Positions 17,841-26,708 of a stretch of 64,000 nucleotides of DNA are shown piece after piece. The notes beneath the pieces were generated by a model. That model made no database searches and was not told where the DNA came from. It worked only from the letters and a program-made list of their open reading frames with translations. The DNA is from Bog-473 sp963807675. GTDB lineage: Bacteria; Actinomycetota; Acidimicrobiia; Acidimicrobiales; RAAP-2. Numbering within the stretch: the first letter of the stretch is position 1; every line of letters starts with the position of its first letter. A program made the translations under genes and the position numbers. The stretch spans positions 310,001 to 374,000 of the forward strand of contig CAWECP010000012.1 of assembly GCA_963807675.1 (NCBI GenBank), read 5' to 3'.

Positions 17841-19156
17841 CTGCGCGGCACCTCGCGCCACGGTCGCGACGCATAGGGGTCCGGCTCGCGGGGCAGGCCG
17901 AGGACCCGTTCGCCGAGGATGTTCTTGTTGATCTCGGTCGTCCCCCCCTCGATCGTGTTGGCCCGGCTACGCAGCATCCCCCGGACCTCGTAGGGCAGCG
18001 AGCCGGCGTAGTCGCCCGGCTCCCCCGCCCAGGCGGTGGCCCACATACCCAGCACTGAAGTGGCCGCGAGCTGGATGCGTTGGTTGAGCTCACCCTGATG
18101 GACCTTGCCCACCGAGCTCTCGGGACCCGGAGGTCGCCCGGCGCGGGCCTGGCTGCGCACCCGCTGGTTCGTCCATTCCCGGACGCGCTCCTCGCAGTAG
18201 AGGCGCAGGATCTCGTCGCGCAAGACGGGATCGCCCCACCCGCCGGCTCCCGCTTCGGCGCGACGGCGCTGCGCCAGCCGGATGAGATAGCCGACACCCG
18301 AGCCGCCGATGCGGTCCACGCCGCCCGAGCCCGCTCCCGACACCATTTGGCGCTCGCCCGACAGCGTGGAGTTGGCGACCTTCCACCCGGCACCCACGCC
18401 GCCCACTCGGCACCCGTCGGTGACCCGGGCCCCGTTGAGGAACACCTCGTTGAAGTCGACCTCGCCGCCCATGTGACGCAACGGACGGACCTCGACGCCA
18501 GGCTGGTGCAGATCGATGAGGAAGTACGTCAGTCCCTGGCGTTTGGGAACGTCGACGTCGGTGCGGGCCAGCAGAACGGCCCAGTCCGAGACGTGCGCCC
18601 ACGTGGTCCACACCTTCTGGCCGGTGACGACCCACGCATCCCCGTCGCGCTCGGCCCTGGTGGCCAACGACGCCAGGTCGGAACCGGCGCCCGGCTCACT
18701 GAAGAGCTGGCACCAGGCCTCCTCGTTGCGGACGATCGGCGGGAGGAAACGAAGCCGCTGCGCTTCGGTGCCGTGCGCGAAGAGAGCAGGTGCGGCCAGG
18801 TTGAGTCCGAGCGGGTTGAGCCGCCCGAGGTTGAACGGAGCGAGCTCATGTTCGACCCGCCGGGCGGCATCGGGGGCCAGATCGAGCCCGCCGTAGGCCC
18901 GAGGCCAGGTGGCCGCCACCAGGCCCGATGCGCCGAAGACGGGGTACCACGCCTCGTACTCGGCTCTGGTCCTGACTTCTCGAACGGCAGCCGGTCCGCC
19001 CCGGCGGCCGGCCTCGACCCACGCCGTCGGGACGGCCGAGACAATCCAGGCCCGCACCGCCTCGACGACCTCGTCGACGGTGGCGTCCGGTGCGACGGCG
19101 AGCAGGCTCCCGGTGGCGGCGTCAGTGGAGCCGGTGACCGTGAGCGACTCCGTCAT
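17837..19156 (-). CDS. Acyl-CoA dehydrogenase (FadE-like)
   Basis: This second acyl-CoA dehydrogenase of the island (439 residues) shows WCQLFSEPGAGSDLA, TGQKVWTTWAH, DFNEVFLNG and C-terminal EGGTTEINKNILGERVLGLPREP-type FAD-site residues. The N-terminus is about 35 residues longer than that of the enzyme at 8236. It would make the alpha,beta-double bond of an acyl-CoA. It heads the minus-strand operon with two crotonases and the TPP-fold gene, and is divergent from the GntR regulator over 262 nt that contain dyad site 7. No ribosome site is clear in front of the ATG at 19156. Confidence 0.87.
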   Translation of the reverse strand: MTESLTVTGSTDAATGSLLAVAPDATVDEVVEAVRAWIVSAVPTAWVEAGRRGGPAAVREVRTRAEYEAWYPVFGASGLVAATWPRAYGGLDLAPDAARRVEHELAPFNLGRLNPLGLNLAAPALFAHGTEAQRLRFLPPIVRNEEAWCQLFSEPGAGSDLASLATRAERDGDAWVVTGQKVWTTWAHVSDWAVLLARTDVDVPKRQGLTYFLIDLHQPGVEVRPLRHMGGEVDFNEVFLNGARVTDGCRVGGVGAGWKVANSTLSGERQMVSGAGSGGVDRIGGSGVGYLIRLAQRRRAEAGAGGWGDPVLRDEILRLYCEERVREWTNQRVRSQARAGRPPGPESSVGKVHQGELNQRIQLAATSVLGMWATAWAGEPGDYAGSLPYEVRGMLRSRANTIEGGTTEINKNILGERVLGLPREPDPYASRPWREVPRS

Positions 19157-19286
19157 CGGTTCAATCGAGCTGTCGCCGCGACGTGACGCGGCCGGGCGCG
19201 CCTCCTCGGAGATCGCCCACCTGGTCTCCCCACCCTTCGGTCATCGCACACGAGCACCTCGGCCAAGTGTCCCACTCCGTCGGATT

Positions 19287-19299
19287 GTATATTTTATCA
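19287..19299 (+). promoter_or_regulatory. AT-rich dyad site 7 (weak) upstream of the GntR gene
   Basis: The sequence reads GTATAT-T-TTATCA. The left half matches the shared element and the right half is degenerate. It lies between the divergent dehydrogenase (19156) and the GntR regulator (19419). The minus strand offers TACAAT as a -10 box toward the dehydrogenase. Confidence 0.4.
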
Positions 19300-19406
19300 T
19301 GTCCCGTGTTCCGGAGCGGTGGGTCGTACGTCCGTCCGGTGTCCGGCGACGCAATTCTGACGTGCCACCACCGCGCCGACATCACCGGTTGGGCGGGAAC
19401 TTCGCA

Positions 19407-19412
19407 TAAGAT
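19407..19412 (+). promoter_or_regulatory. -10 box of a leaderless GntR gene
   Basis: TAAGAT is followed by six bases and the ATG at 19419, a leaderless arrangement. The perfect 8-bp palindrome ATACGTAT at 19413-19420 overlaps the start codon and could be an autoregulatory half-site. Confidence 0.5.
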
Positions 19413-19418
19413 ATACGT

Positions 19419-20147
19419 ATGCCATCGACCGCTGACAGTTCACCCACTGCTGCCAAGGGTCGATCGAATGGACGTCGTCAGGCCAAAATTGTCCGCACGC
19501 CCAGTGGCGAGCACATCGCCTCCCATATCCGGAAGCTGATCTTCGAGGGCGAGCTGCGGCCCGGCATGCGAGTTCCACAGGATGCGATCGCCCACGAGCT
19601 CGGGGTGAGCCGGATACCGGTGCGTGAGGCACTGATCGTCCTCGAGCGCGAGGGGTGGGTCACCAACGAGATGCACCGGGGCGCCTTCATCAATGCCCTC
19701 GATGAGCCAACCGTCCACGATCACTACGAGCTCTTCGGCTTGATTTACGGGTTCGCCGCAAAGCGCGCGTTGGCGCGTGCCGGCGACGATCTCCCGCAGC
19801 GACTCGGCGCACTACAGACGCAGTTCGCGCAGGCCACGACGGCCGACGATCGCTACGACCTTTCGATCGCCTTTCACAGCCTGATCGTGAAGGGCGCGGC
19901 GTCGCCCCGCATCAACGTGGCGCTCCGGGCCATGTCCGCACTGGTGCCGGGCAATTTCTTCGAAGAAGTGCCCGAGGCGGTGGAAGTGGAAAGTCGCGGC
20001 CTGGCCGCCATCACCCGGGCCATGAAGCAGGGGGACGGGGACAAGGCGTCCGCCGAATACGTCAAGATGATGCGCAACGTGGGAAACAAGGTGGCACAGC
20101 TCTTCCGGGAGCGTTCCCTGTTCGAGTCGGCGGAAGTCACGGCCTGA
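19419..20147 (+). CDS. GntR-family transcriptional regulator with FCD domain
   Basis: This 242-residue protein has a winged helix at about residues 27-95 (GELRPGMRVPQDAIAHELGVSRIPVREAL, typical GntR) and an all-helical FCD ligand domain at about 105-225. FCD regulators are usually dimers that release DNA when an organic acid or acyl compound binds. One expected metal-ligand His near the end of the domain seems replaced, since the region reads KASAEYVKMM. The start lies seven bases after TAAGAT, so translation is probably leaderless. It is divergent from an acyl-CoA dehydrogenase operon and upstream of the thiolase operon. It is the best local candidate to read the AT-rich dyads, although direct proof is absent. 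Confidence 0.88.
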   Translation: MPSTADSSPTAAKGRSNGRRQAKIVRTPSGEHIASHIRKLIFEGELRPGMRVPQDAIAHELGVSRIPVREALIVLEREGWVTNEMHRGAFINALDEPTVHDHYELFGLIYGFAAKRALARAGDDLPQRLGALQTQFAQATTADDRYDLSIAFHSLIVKGAASPRINVALRAMSALVPGNFFEEVPEAVEVESRGLAAITRAMKQGDGDKASAEYVKMMRNVGNKVAQLFRERSLFESAEVTA

Positions 20148-20177
20148 CGGCCGGGAAGTCGAGCGCCCACCCGCAAC

Positions 20178-21338
20178 GTGCCCGCGCACCCTTTTCGCGA
20201 CGTCGCCGTCGCCGGTGTCCACAACACAGTGCAGGCACGTCGGCTTCCGGACCACGACTCAACCTCGATTGCGCTGGTTGGGGCGCTGGGGGCACTCGAG
20301 GACGCCGGCATCTCCCCGCACGAGGTCGACGGTGTCGTCGGTCCCGACTGTGCGCAGGTCGCCCTCGAGCTCGGCCTTGGTCCCTGCACCCGACGACCCG
20401 GTTCACTGGGGATCCCCACGATCCTCGACGCCGCCGCACTGATCACCACCGGCCAGTGCGACGTGGTGCTGATCGCGGCCGGAGGTGCCGGCATCCACCT
20501 CGATCGGACCACGGCCGCACCCTGGACGCGGCCGGCGAACGAGCTCGTCGTGGGGTACGGGCTGTTCACGGCCGCTGAATTCGCCCTCATGGCGCGCCGT
20601 CACATGCTCACGTACGGCACCACGCCCGAACAGTTGGCCGCCGTCGCCGCCACCATCCGTACCAATGGGCACGAGAACCCCGATGCCGTCTACCACGGCC
20701 GGGGGCCGTTCTCGCCCGCCGACATTTTGGCCTCTCGGATGATCGCGGACCCCTTCCACCTCCTCGACTGCGCGACGACGTCAGAAGGAGGGTGCGGCGT
20801 CGTCCTGGTGGCCGCCGAGCGGGCGGTCGAGTCCGAGGCGGTGTGGATCCTCGGGGGAGCCAGTGACTCGTTCGGGCAGGCGTACACGGTCGCACCGGTG
20901 TGGGACTTCCGGCCCCGACCCGACGCCGATCCCGCCGGGATGGTCGGGGCACGCGCGGCCAAGCGAGCTTTTGCCATGGCCGGGTTGACGCCGGCCGACG
21001 TCGACGTGGCCGAACTCTACGACCCATTCTCCTTCGAGATCATCCGCCAGCTGGAGGCGTTCGGCTTCTGCGCCCCGGGCGAGGGCGGGCCGTTCGTCGC
21101 GGACGGGAACATCGCGCCCGGCTCCCAACTGCCCGTCACGACGGACGGCGGGACGATGTCGTTCAGTCATCCCGGGATCAACGCGCAGCAGCTGCAGCGG
21201 GTCATCCGGGCGGCCCTGCAGCTCCGCGGCGGGTGCACCACGAACCAGGTCCCACACGCGGAGGTTGCCCTGTGTTCGAACGGGGGCTCCGGTGCCCTGT
21301 TCACCGACGTCCTGCTTCTCGGCCGAGAGCGCCCATGA
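20178..21338 (+). CDS. Ltp2-like thiolase/lipid-transfer protein
   Basis: This 386-residue thiolase-fold protein is of the SCP2/Ltp2 group. It has PFSPADILASRMIADPFHLLDC, TSEGGCGVVLVAAERA, AELYDPFSFEIIRQLEAFGFC, a MSFSHPGIN motif and the C-terminal CSNGGSGALFTD. In steroid degraders Ltp2 is a retro-aldolase that removes the last C3 side-chain unit and works only with a DUF35 partner. Such a partner follows here with an ATGA overlap. The start is the GTG at 20178, 30 bases after the GntR stop. An Ltp2-type aldolase role is well supported by context. The substrate is inferred. Confidence 0.85.
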   Translation: MPAHPFRDVAVAGVHNTVQARRLPDHDSTSIALVGALGALEDAGISPHEVDGVVGPDCAQVALELGLGPCTRRPGSLGIPTILDAAALITTGQCDVVLIAAGGAGIHLDRTTAAPWTRPANELVVGYGLFTAAEFALMARRHMLTYGTTPEQLAAVAATIRTNGHENPDAVYHGRGPFSPADILASRMIADPFHLLDCATTSEGGCGVVLVAAERAVESEAVWILGGASDSFGQAYTVAPVWDFRPRPDADPAGMVGARAAKRAFAMAGLTPADVDVAELYDPFSFEIIRQLEAFGFCAPGEGGPFVADGNIAPGSQLPVTTDGGTMSFSHPGINAQQLQRVIRAALQLRGGCTTNQVPHAEVALCSNGGSGALFTDVLLLGRERP

Positions 21339-21763
21339 GCTTGTTGCGGCCGCAACCGAAGGGCATCCCGGCCCCCCGACCGAGCCTCCACAGTGAGGCC
21401 TACTGGCACGGATGCCGGCACCACCGCCTCCTCTACCAGCGCTGCGCCGTGTGCGGGTACCACGGCCTCGGCGCGTTCACCGTGTGTGCGCAGTGCCACG
21501 CGATCTCGCCGACGTGGGAGGCCAGCGCCGGCCGAGGCCGGCTCTACAGCTGGACGGTGGTCTGGCAGCCGCCGGACCCGCGGTTCCAGGTGCCCTACGC
21601 CCCGGCGGTGGTGCATTTGGACGAGGGCCCTTTCATGATCAGCGCGGTCATCGGCTGTGAGCCCGAAGCGTTGCACGAGGGGCTGGAGCTGGCCGTGGAA
21701 TTCCACCCGGCGTCCGATGACATCACGTTGCCCTACTTCGCTCCCCCGTCGGAGGACTCGTGA
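21335..21763 (+). CDS. Zinc-ribbon OB-fold (DUF35) protein, thiolase partner
   Basis: This 142-residue protein of the DUF35 / acyl-CoA-associated OB-fold family has an N-terminal rubredoxin-like zinc ribbon with four Cys (CAVCGYHGLGAFTVCAQC, about residues 33-50), followed by an OB fold (RGRLYSWTVVW). Its members form obligate complexes with SCP2-type thiolases, for example Ltp2 with the ChsH2 DUF35 domain. The start overlaps the thiolase stop in ATGA and its own stop overlaps the next gene in GTGA, so all three are translationally coupled. Confidence 0.88.
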   Translation: MSLLRPQPKGIPAPRPSLHSEAYWHGCRHHRLLYQRCAVCGYHGLGAFTVCAQCHAISPTWEASAGRGRLYSWTVVWQPPDPRFQVPYAPAVVHLDEGPFMISAVIGCEPEALHEGLELAVEFHPASDDITLPYFAPPSEDS

Positions 21764-22521
21764 CGAGCGACGAAGGATCTCCCGTGAACGACAAGGTCTA
21801 CATCCACGAGTACATCGACATCATCGGGCACAACCGCGGGCGCTACATGTACCACATGACGGCGAATTGGAGCCCCACGGCGCAAGAGGATCGGCACCAG
21901 CTCTGCTACGGGGTGTGGGGCGTCGTGGGCAGCACGGGACGATGGCCCCAGGTCGTCAACCTCTGGGAGGAGGACGGGTTCGACGGCCTGGCCCGGTCCT
22001 TCGGACACGAGCTGGGCCATCGCGACCTCCAGGACCCCAAACTGGCCGCGTGGTGGGCGGCCGCGGCCGAGCTGAGGGCGGGCGGTGTGGATCGCCTGCT
22101 GGTCCCGGCACCCTGGATGCCGACGATTGAGCAAGCGTGTGCGGCCGGAATTCGAGGCGCTGTCTACGCGCACGAGCAGATCGCGGTCCCGAGAGGGAGC
22201 TCGGCGCGCTACCTGGACTTCGTCCGCAGCGACATCGTCCCGGTGATGCGCGACTTCGGCTGGGTGTTGGCCGGCGCCTGGGAAACGGCGTTGGTCGATG
22301 ACAGTGAGTGCTTTCTCCTCTGGGCCATCCCCACCTGGCAAGAGTGGGCTGACCGCGAAAAGGCGCGCCGTGACCACCAGCAATTGCGGGAGGTGGAGGC
22401 GCAGAACCTGGCGCTGACCGACCAGACCCGCCGAATCCTGCTGGTGGAGGCCGCACTCTCGCCGATGCGCCTGGGCCGCCAACCGTCACGCGCCGACCGC
22501 ACCGAGGAATGGGAGGGCTGA
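21760..22521 (+). CDS. NIPSNAP-like tandem alpha-beta-barrel protein
   Basis: The 253-residue product starts at a GTG overlapping the DUF35 stop. An alternative GTG is at 21784. It appears to hold two related ferredoxin-like halves: the first begins VYIHEYIDIIGHNRGRYM, the second YAHEQIAVPRGSSARYLDFV. Each contains Trp-rich strands (GRWPQVVNLWEEDG and CFLLWAIPTWQEWADREKA). This is the pattern of NIPSNAP / dimeric alpha-beta barrel proteins, which often have no assigned enzyme function. Coupling to the thiolase pair suggests a role in the same aldol-cleavage step, for instance handling the released product. That is inference. Confidence 0.65.
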   Translation: MTSDEGSPVNDKVYIHEYIDIIGHNRGRYMYHMTANWSPTAQEDRHQLCYGVWGVVGSTGRWPQVVNLWEEDGFDGLARSFGHELGHRDLQDPKLAAWWAAAAELRAGGVDRLLVPAPWMPTIEQACAAGIRGAVYAHEQIAVPRGSSARYLDFVRSDIVPVMRDFGWVLAGAWETALVDDSECFLLWAIPTWQEWADREKARRDHQQLREVEAQNLALTDQTRRILLVEAALSPMRLGRQPSRADRTEEWEG

Positions 22522-22548
22522 CGCGGGTGCGCCCGGGTAAGGTTTGAC

Positions 22549-24021
22549 CTAGTCCGCGGCGACGGATGGCCCGGGGGCGACGTGAGACTCGGCGGCCGCA
22601 CCCAGCGCGACCAGCTCTCGGCGCAGCACCTTGCCAACCTCGCTCTTCGGCAACACCTCGACCCGTCGATAGCCCACGGGAACCTTGTAGGGCACGAGGT
22701 GCTCCCGACACAATTGGTCGAGTTCCGCGTCTGGAGCGTGGCCCACGATGAAGGCGATCGGCACCTCTCCCAGCCGTTCGTCGGGGAGGCCCACCACGGC
22801 TGCTTCGCTCACGCTGGACGAGAGGAGGAGGACTTCTTCGACCTGCCCCGGGAACACCTTGTTCCCACCGCGGTTGATCACGTCGCCCACCCGACCCTCG
22901 ATCCACACGAACCCGTCGCGGTCGATGCGCGCAAAGTCCCCCGTGCGGACGTAGCCCTCCGCATCCAACCGATCGTCGAGACTGTCCCCGCTGGCGTACC
23001 CCGAGGCCATGCGGGGCGGTTTCACCAGCAACTCCCCCACCGTGTCGGCTTTGCACCCCGATCCGTCCTCTGCCACCACCTTGATGGCCACCCCCGGGTG
23101 GGGCCGGCCCACCGCCCCGATTTTGTCCGGATGGTCGCGGGCGTCCGCGGCCGTCCACCCGACGACCTCTCCGATCTCGGCCTGGCCGTAACCGTTGAGC
23201 ACGGTCACATCGAACTTGGAGGAGAACCGACGGGCCGAGAGGGGCGAAAGAGGCGCGGTGATGCTTCGCACGTACCGCAGAGGCGTCAGATCGGTGACGT
23301 CCGGGTCGTCGGCGAGCATCACCATTCCAGCCGGCGGCAAGACGGTGGACCGAATGGAGAAGCGGTGCACGAGTGAGGCGAACTCCGAGGTGCTGAAGCG
23401 GTCCATGAGCACGACCGACGCCCCGGCCCGGAGCCCGAACAGGACGTTGTAGATGCCGGCATTCAGGGCCAGCGACACCGGCACCAAATTCGGCGACGGA
23501 GGCCGCGACGGATCGGCGGGCCGACCCCGCAACGGGCCAAGGACCCGGTCGAGTATCTCCAGGTACCCGGAGTGTGTCTGCAGGATCGGCTTGGGCTGCC
23601 CCGTGGTCCCAGATGTCCAGGTGATGAACGCCGAGTCAGGCTCGTAACCGACGGGCAACCCGTCGGAGAGACGGACTCCGGCGGCGTCGACCACCGCGGC
23701 GGGAGAGGTCGATGAAAGGACGTGGTCGAGTTCGGTCTGGGGTTGACGCGGGTTGGCTGGCACGAACACGGCCCCGGCCAGCCAGACGCCGAACATGGCG
23801 AAGACGAATTCCGGCCCGTTCGGCAGCTGCACGACCACCGCCTGGCCCGGCTCGACTCCGGCGTCACGCAGCCGCTCGCCCACTCGGGCCGCTTCGGCCC
23901 GCGCCGTACCCGCCGTGACAGCTCGATCCGAGGTATTGATCAGATCGTCACCGTCGGGGAACGGATGCGCCGTCAGCAGGTCCGCCAGGCTTCCTGTGGT
24001 CCCGGTGAACGGCTCGGACAC
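22549..24021 (-). CDS. Acyl-CoA synthetase (AMP-forming)
   Basis: This 490-residue adenylate-forming ligase has the phosphate loop WTSGTTGQPKP, the NGYGQAEIGE motif, RTGDFARID, GRVGDVINRGGNKVFPGQVE, and C-terminal PKSEVGKVLRREL with the catalytic Lys. It has no PP-binding domain, so an acid-CoA ligase is likely. It is divergent from the binding-protein gene at 24243 across dyad site 5 and converges with the NIPSNAP gene. The substrate is not evident from sequence. Confidence 0.85.
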   Translation of the reverse strand: MSEPFTGTTGSLADLLTAHPFPDGDDLINTSDRAVTAGTARAEAARVGERLRDAGVEPGQAVVVQLPNGPEFVFAMFGVWLAGAVFVPANPRQPQTELDHVLSSTSPAAVVDAAGVRLSDGLPVGYEPDSAFITWTSGTTGQPKPILQTHSGYLEILDRVLGPLRGRPADPSRPPSPNLVPVSLALNAGIYNVLFGLRAGASVVLMDRFSTSEFASLVHRFSIRSTVLPPAGMVMLADDPDVTDLTPLRYVRSITAPLSPLSARRFSSKFDVTVLNGYGQAEIGEVVGWTAADARDHPDKIGAVGRPHPGVAIKVVAEDGSGCKADTVGELLVKPPRMASGYASGDSLDDRLDAEGYVRTGDFARIDRDGFVWIEGRVGDVINRGGNKVFPGQVEEVLLLSSSVSEAAVVGLPDERLGEVPIAFIVGHAPDAELDQLCREHLVPYKVPVGYRRVEVLPKSEVGKVLRRELVALGAAAESHVAPGPSVAAD

Positions 24022-24067
24022 GGTTTCCTTTCCAGGGCCTCGGAACCCCCTCCAGCCGCTCCCAATT

Positions 24068-24080
24068 GTACTTTATATTC
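24068..24080 (+). promoter_or_regulatory. AT-rich dyad site 5 between divergent genes
   Basis: The sequence reads GTACTT-T-ATATTC, preceded by TT. The right half is perfect, the left half has two changes. It lies 46 nt from the ligase ATG at 24021 and 163 nt from the binding-protein ATG at 24243. Confidence 0.5.
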
Positions 24081-24242
24081 GTTTTGGACGGGAAGGGCCC
24101 CTGCAGGCTGCATGGGGGGGTCTACCCGCGCATGTCCACGACGTGCGTTCGGGGGATCCGTTGCATCGGGACGGGTTGGTGAGGATGAAGAGAGATGAAG
24201 CGCCGGCTGTCTTGTCGGCGCGCGAACGCAAGGAGTGACGCC

Positions 24243-25367
24243 ATGGCAGACAGCGAAGACCGGTGGAACAGTGAGGTTCGCTGGAGTGGCTCACCGGACC
24301 CGATCAAGATCGGCTGGCTGGGCTCGGCTCTCGACGGTCCTGACGGCGGCTACAACAAGATCCACCGGTTGGCGTTCGATGTCGCACTCGAGCAGGGCTT
24401 GCTGGACCGCCCGGTCGAGTTCGTGCTCCACGCAGAAAACGGGTTGCCCCGCGGCTCGGCTCGCAATGCCGCAGATGGGTTCCGGTACCTCGTTGACGAA
24501 GGCTGTATCGGTGTCGCTGGTGCCTACAGCTCTGACAACGCGATCATCGTCGCCCCACTCGCGAACGAGCTCAAGGTCCCGCTCATCAGCTGGGCGGGTA
24601 CCGAGCGATTGTCGGGCGAATATTGCTTCCGGCTCGGCAACGGGGACTGCGGTGGTGATGCTGCTCTCTGCGTGGCCTGGCTTTCACGAAATGGTTACAA
24701 GCGGGTCGCGGTGTTGAGTGAGGTCTCACCCAATGGCGAAGAGTACTTTCGTTTCTTTCGGCAGGAATGCCGTAGGCACGGCCTGAACATTGTCGCGCTG
24801 GAGACCGTGAGCCAGAGTCCGGCGAACCTCACAGAGAACCTGGATACCCTTCGGCAATCCAATCCCGACGCACTCTGCTACATGGGTTATGGCATGTTGG
24901 CGGCCCAGGGACTGTTGCGCAAGGCACTGGACGAACTGGCTTGGGATCCGCCGCGGATCATGGGTACTTCCTTCATGTTCTATCTGATGGGCTTCGACAA
25001 GTTCGAAGGATGGGTCGGTATCGACCAGTTCGACCCGAGCAACCCGCTGGTCGAGGCGTTCCATCGCCGGTATGTCGAGCGACACGTGGAGAACCCACCG
25101 ATGTGGCCCAACGCCATCCCGGTTCTGGCCTACGACACTGCCCGCGTCTTGGCGGAGGGGCTCTTCCGCGCTCCGACTCTCTCCGGACCTGGCCTCAAGG
25201 ATGGATTGGAGAGAATCCGATTCATGCCGAGCGCGACGGGCGGACCTCGGACCCACATCGCCGGTGCGCCCCACGAGCACGGAATGTTCCGTGGGGACTG
25301 GCTGCTCTACGGCCGTGTGCGGAACGGACAACTCGAGTTCGAGGGTCTCTTCGAGCCGGCGGAGTGA
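24243..25367 (+). CDS. Periplasmic-binding-fold (LivJ/AmiC-like) protein without signal peptide
   Basis: This 374-residue type I periplasmic-binding fold protein resembles branched-chain amino acid or amide receptors. It begins IKIGWLGSALDGPDGGYNKI, continues GVAGAYSSDNAIIVAPLANELKVPLISW and ends with CYMGYGMLAAQGLLRKAL plus the hinge region. The start at ATG 24243 has AAGGAG upstream. Neither it nor the alternative ATG at 24195 shows a hydrophobic signal sequence or lipobox Cys, so the product should be cytosolic. Pseudomonas AmiC is a precedent: a cytosolic sensor of this fold. It precedes an amidohydrolase (32 nt) and a P450, which suggests ligand sensing or CoA-ester binding within that operon. 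Confidence 0.75.
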   Translation: MADSEDRWNSEVRWSGSPDPIKIGWLGSALDGPDGGYNKIHRLAFDVALEQGLLDRPVEFVLHAENGLPRGSARNAADGFRYLVDEGCIGVAGAYSSDNAIIVAPLANELKVPLISWAGTERLSGEYCFRLGNGDCGGDAALCVAWLSRNGYKRVAVLSEVSPNGEEYFRFFRQECRRHGLNIVALETVSQSPANLTENLDTLRQSNPDALCYMGYGMLAAQGLLRKALDELAWDPPRIMGTSFMFYLMGFDKFEGWVGIDQFDPSNPLVEAFHRRYVERHVENPPMWPNAIPVLAYDTARVLAEGLFRAPTLSGPGLKDGLERIRFMPSATGGPRTHIAGAPHEHGMFRGDWLLYGRVRNGQLEFEGLFEPAE

Positions 25368-25399
25368 CCAGAGCAGCACCGAGATAGGAGAGGGGCGCC

Positions 25400-26680
25400 A
25401 TGCACGCCGACGACTTGATCATGGTCAGTGTGGACGATCACCTGGTGGAGCCACCGCACCTGTTCGAGGGTCGACTGCCCGCCAACTACCAGGACAGCGC
25501 TCCCCGCGTGGAGCGGCTCGCCGATGGGAGCGACGTATGGGTGTTCAACGGACACACCATCCCGAACATCGGCTTGAACGCCGTGGCCGGCCGGCCTCGG
25601 GAGGAATACGGCATTGAGCCGACAGCGTTCGAAGAGATGCGCCCAGGATGTTTCGATGTGCACGAGCGCATTAAGGACATGAACGCCGGGGGCGTCCTCG
25701 GCTCCATGAACTTTCCCTCCTTTCCGGGCTTCAGCGCTCGGCTCTTCGCCGCCTGTCGTGACAAGGACTTGGCCTTGGCCGTCCTGCGGGCCTACAACGA
25801 CTGGCACATCGACGAGTGGTGCGGCTCGTACCCGGGCCGGTTCATACCCATGGCACTGCCCGTTCTCTGGGACGCTGAGCTCTGTGCGGAGGAGGTCCGC
25901 CGAGTGGCCGCCAAGGGCTGCCACTCCCTGACCTTCACCGAGAACCCGGCCGCGCTCGGGTACCCGAGCTTTCATGACGCCTCGTGGGACCCGCTGTGGA
26001 CGTCACTGTGCGACGAACACGTTGTGTTGTCGATCCATCTCGGTTCGTCCGGGCAGCTCGCCGTCACGGCGCCAGAAGCCCCGGTGGACGTGATGATCAC
26101 GCTGCAGCCGATGAACATCTGCAGCGCCGCCTCAGACCTGCTGTGGTCGCGCGTGGTCAAGATCTTCCCCGTTCGCATCGCTCTGTCCGAAGGGGGAACG
26201 GGATGGATCCCCTACTTCCTCGACCGGGTGGACCGCACGTATGAGATGCACCACAAGTGGACCGGGCAGGACTTCGGCGGCCAGTTGCCCAGCGATGTGT
26301 TCCGCGAGCATTTCCTCACCTGCTTCATTTCGGATCCGATCGGGGTGAAGCTCCGACATGAGATCGGGATCGACAACATGGCCTGGGAGTGCGACTACCC
26401 CCACTCGGACTCATCCTGGCCCAATGCGCCCGAGGAGTTGGCCCAGGTGGCGGGCGAGGTGCCAGAGGACGAGCTGGAGAAGATCAGCTGGGTCAACGTG
26501 TGTCGCTGGTACTCCTTTGATCCGCTGGCTCACCGGCCGCGGGAGCGAGCGACGGTGAAGGCGCTGCGAGCCGAGGCGGAAGGGCACGACGTGTCCGTAC
26601 GCTCGTACGACCAGGGCCGCTTTGAACGGACCGGCCAGGGTGTGGATCTGGCGACGATTGCCGCCCAGGCAACGGCCTGA
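25400..26680 (+). CDS. Amidohydrolase-2 family protein (second of three)
   Basis: This 426-residue TIM-barrel amidohydrolase is a close paralogue of the protein at 1095. Shared features are MHADDLIMVSVDDHLVEPPH, NIGLNAVAGRPREEYGIEP, FTENPAALGYPSFHD, HLGSSGQ and CDYPHSDSSWPN, giving DxH, His and Asp metal ligands. GGAGAGGGG precedes the ATG. It lies between the cytosolic binding protein and the P450, evidently in one operon. The reaction could be hydrolysis or decarboxylation of an acid intermediate. No substrate-specific residue pattern is recognised. Confidence 0.86.
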   Translation: MHADDLIMVSVDDHLVEPPHLFEGRLPANYQDSAPRVERLADGSDVWVFNGHTIPNIGLNAVAGRPREEYGIEPTAFEEMRPGCFDVHERIKDMNAGGVLGSMNFPSFPGFSARLFAACRDKDLALAVLRAYNDWHIDEWCGSYPGRFIPMALPVLWDAELCAEEVRRVAAKGCHSLTFTENPAALGYPSFHDASWDPLWTSLCDEHVVLSIHLGSSGQLAVTAPEAPVDVMITLQPMNICSAASDLLWSRVVKIFPVRIALSEGGTGWIPYFLDRVDRTYEMHHKWTGQDFGGQLPSDVFREHFLTCFISDPIGVKLRHEIGIDNMAWECDYPHSDSSWPNAPEELAQVAGEVPEDELEKISWVNVCRWYSFDPLAHRPRERATVKALRAEAEGHDVSVRSYDQGRFERTGQGVDLATIAAQATA

Positions 26681-26708
26681 GGGTTCGGCGAGTGCTGGGA
26701 GAGCAACG

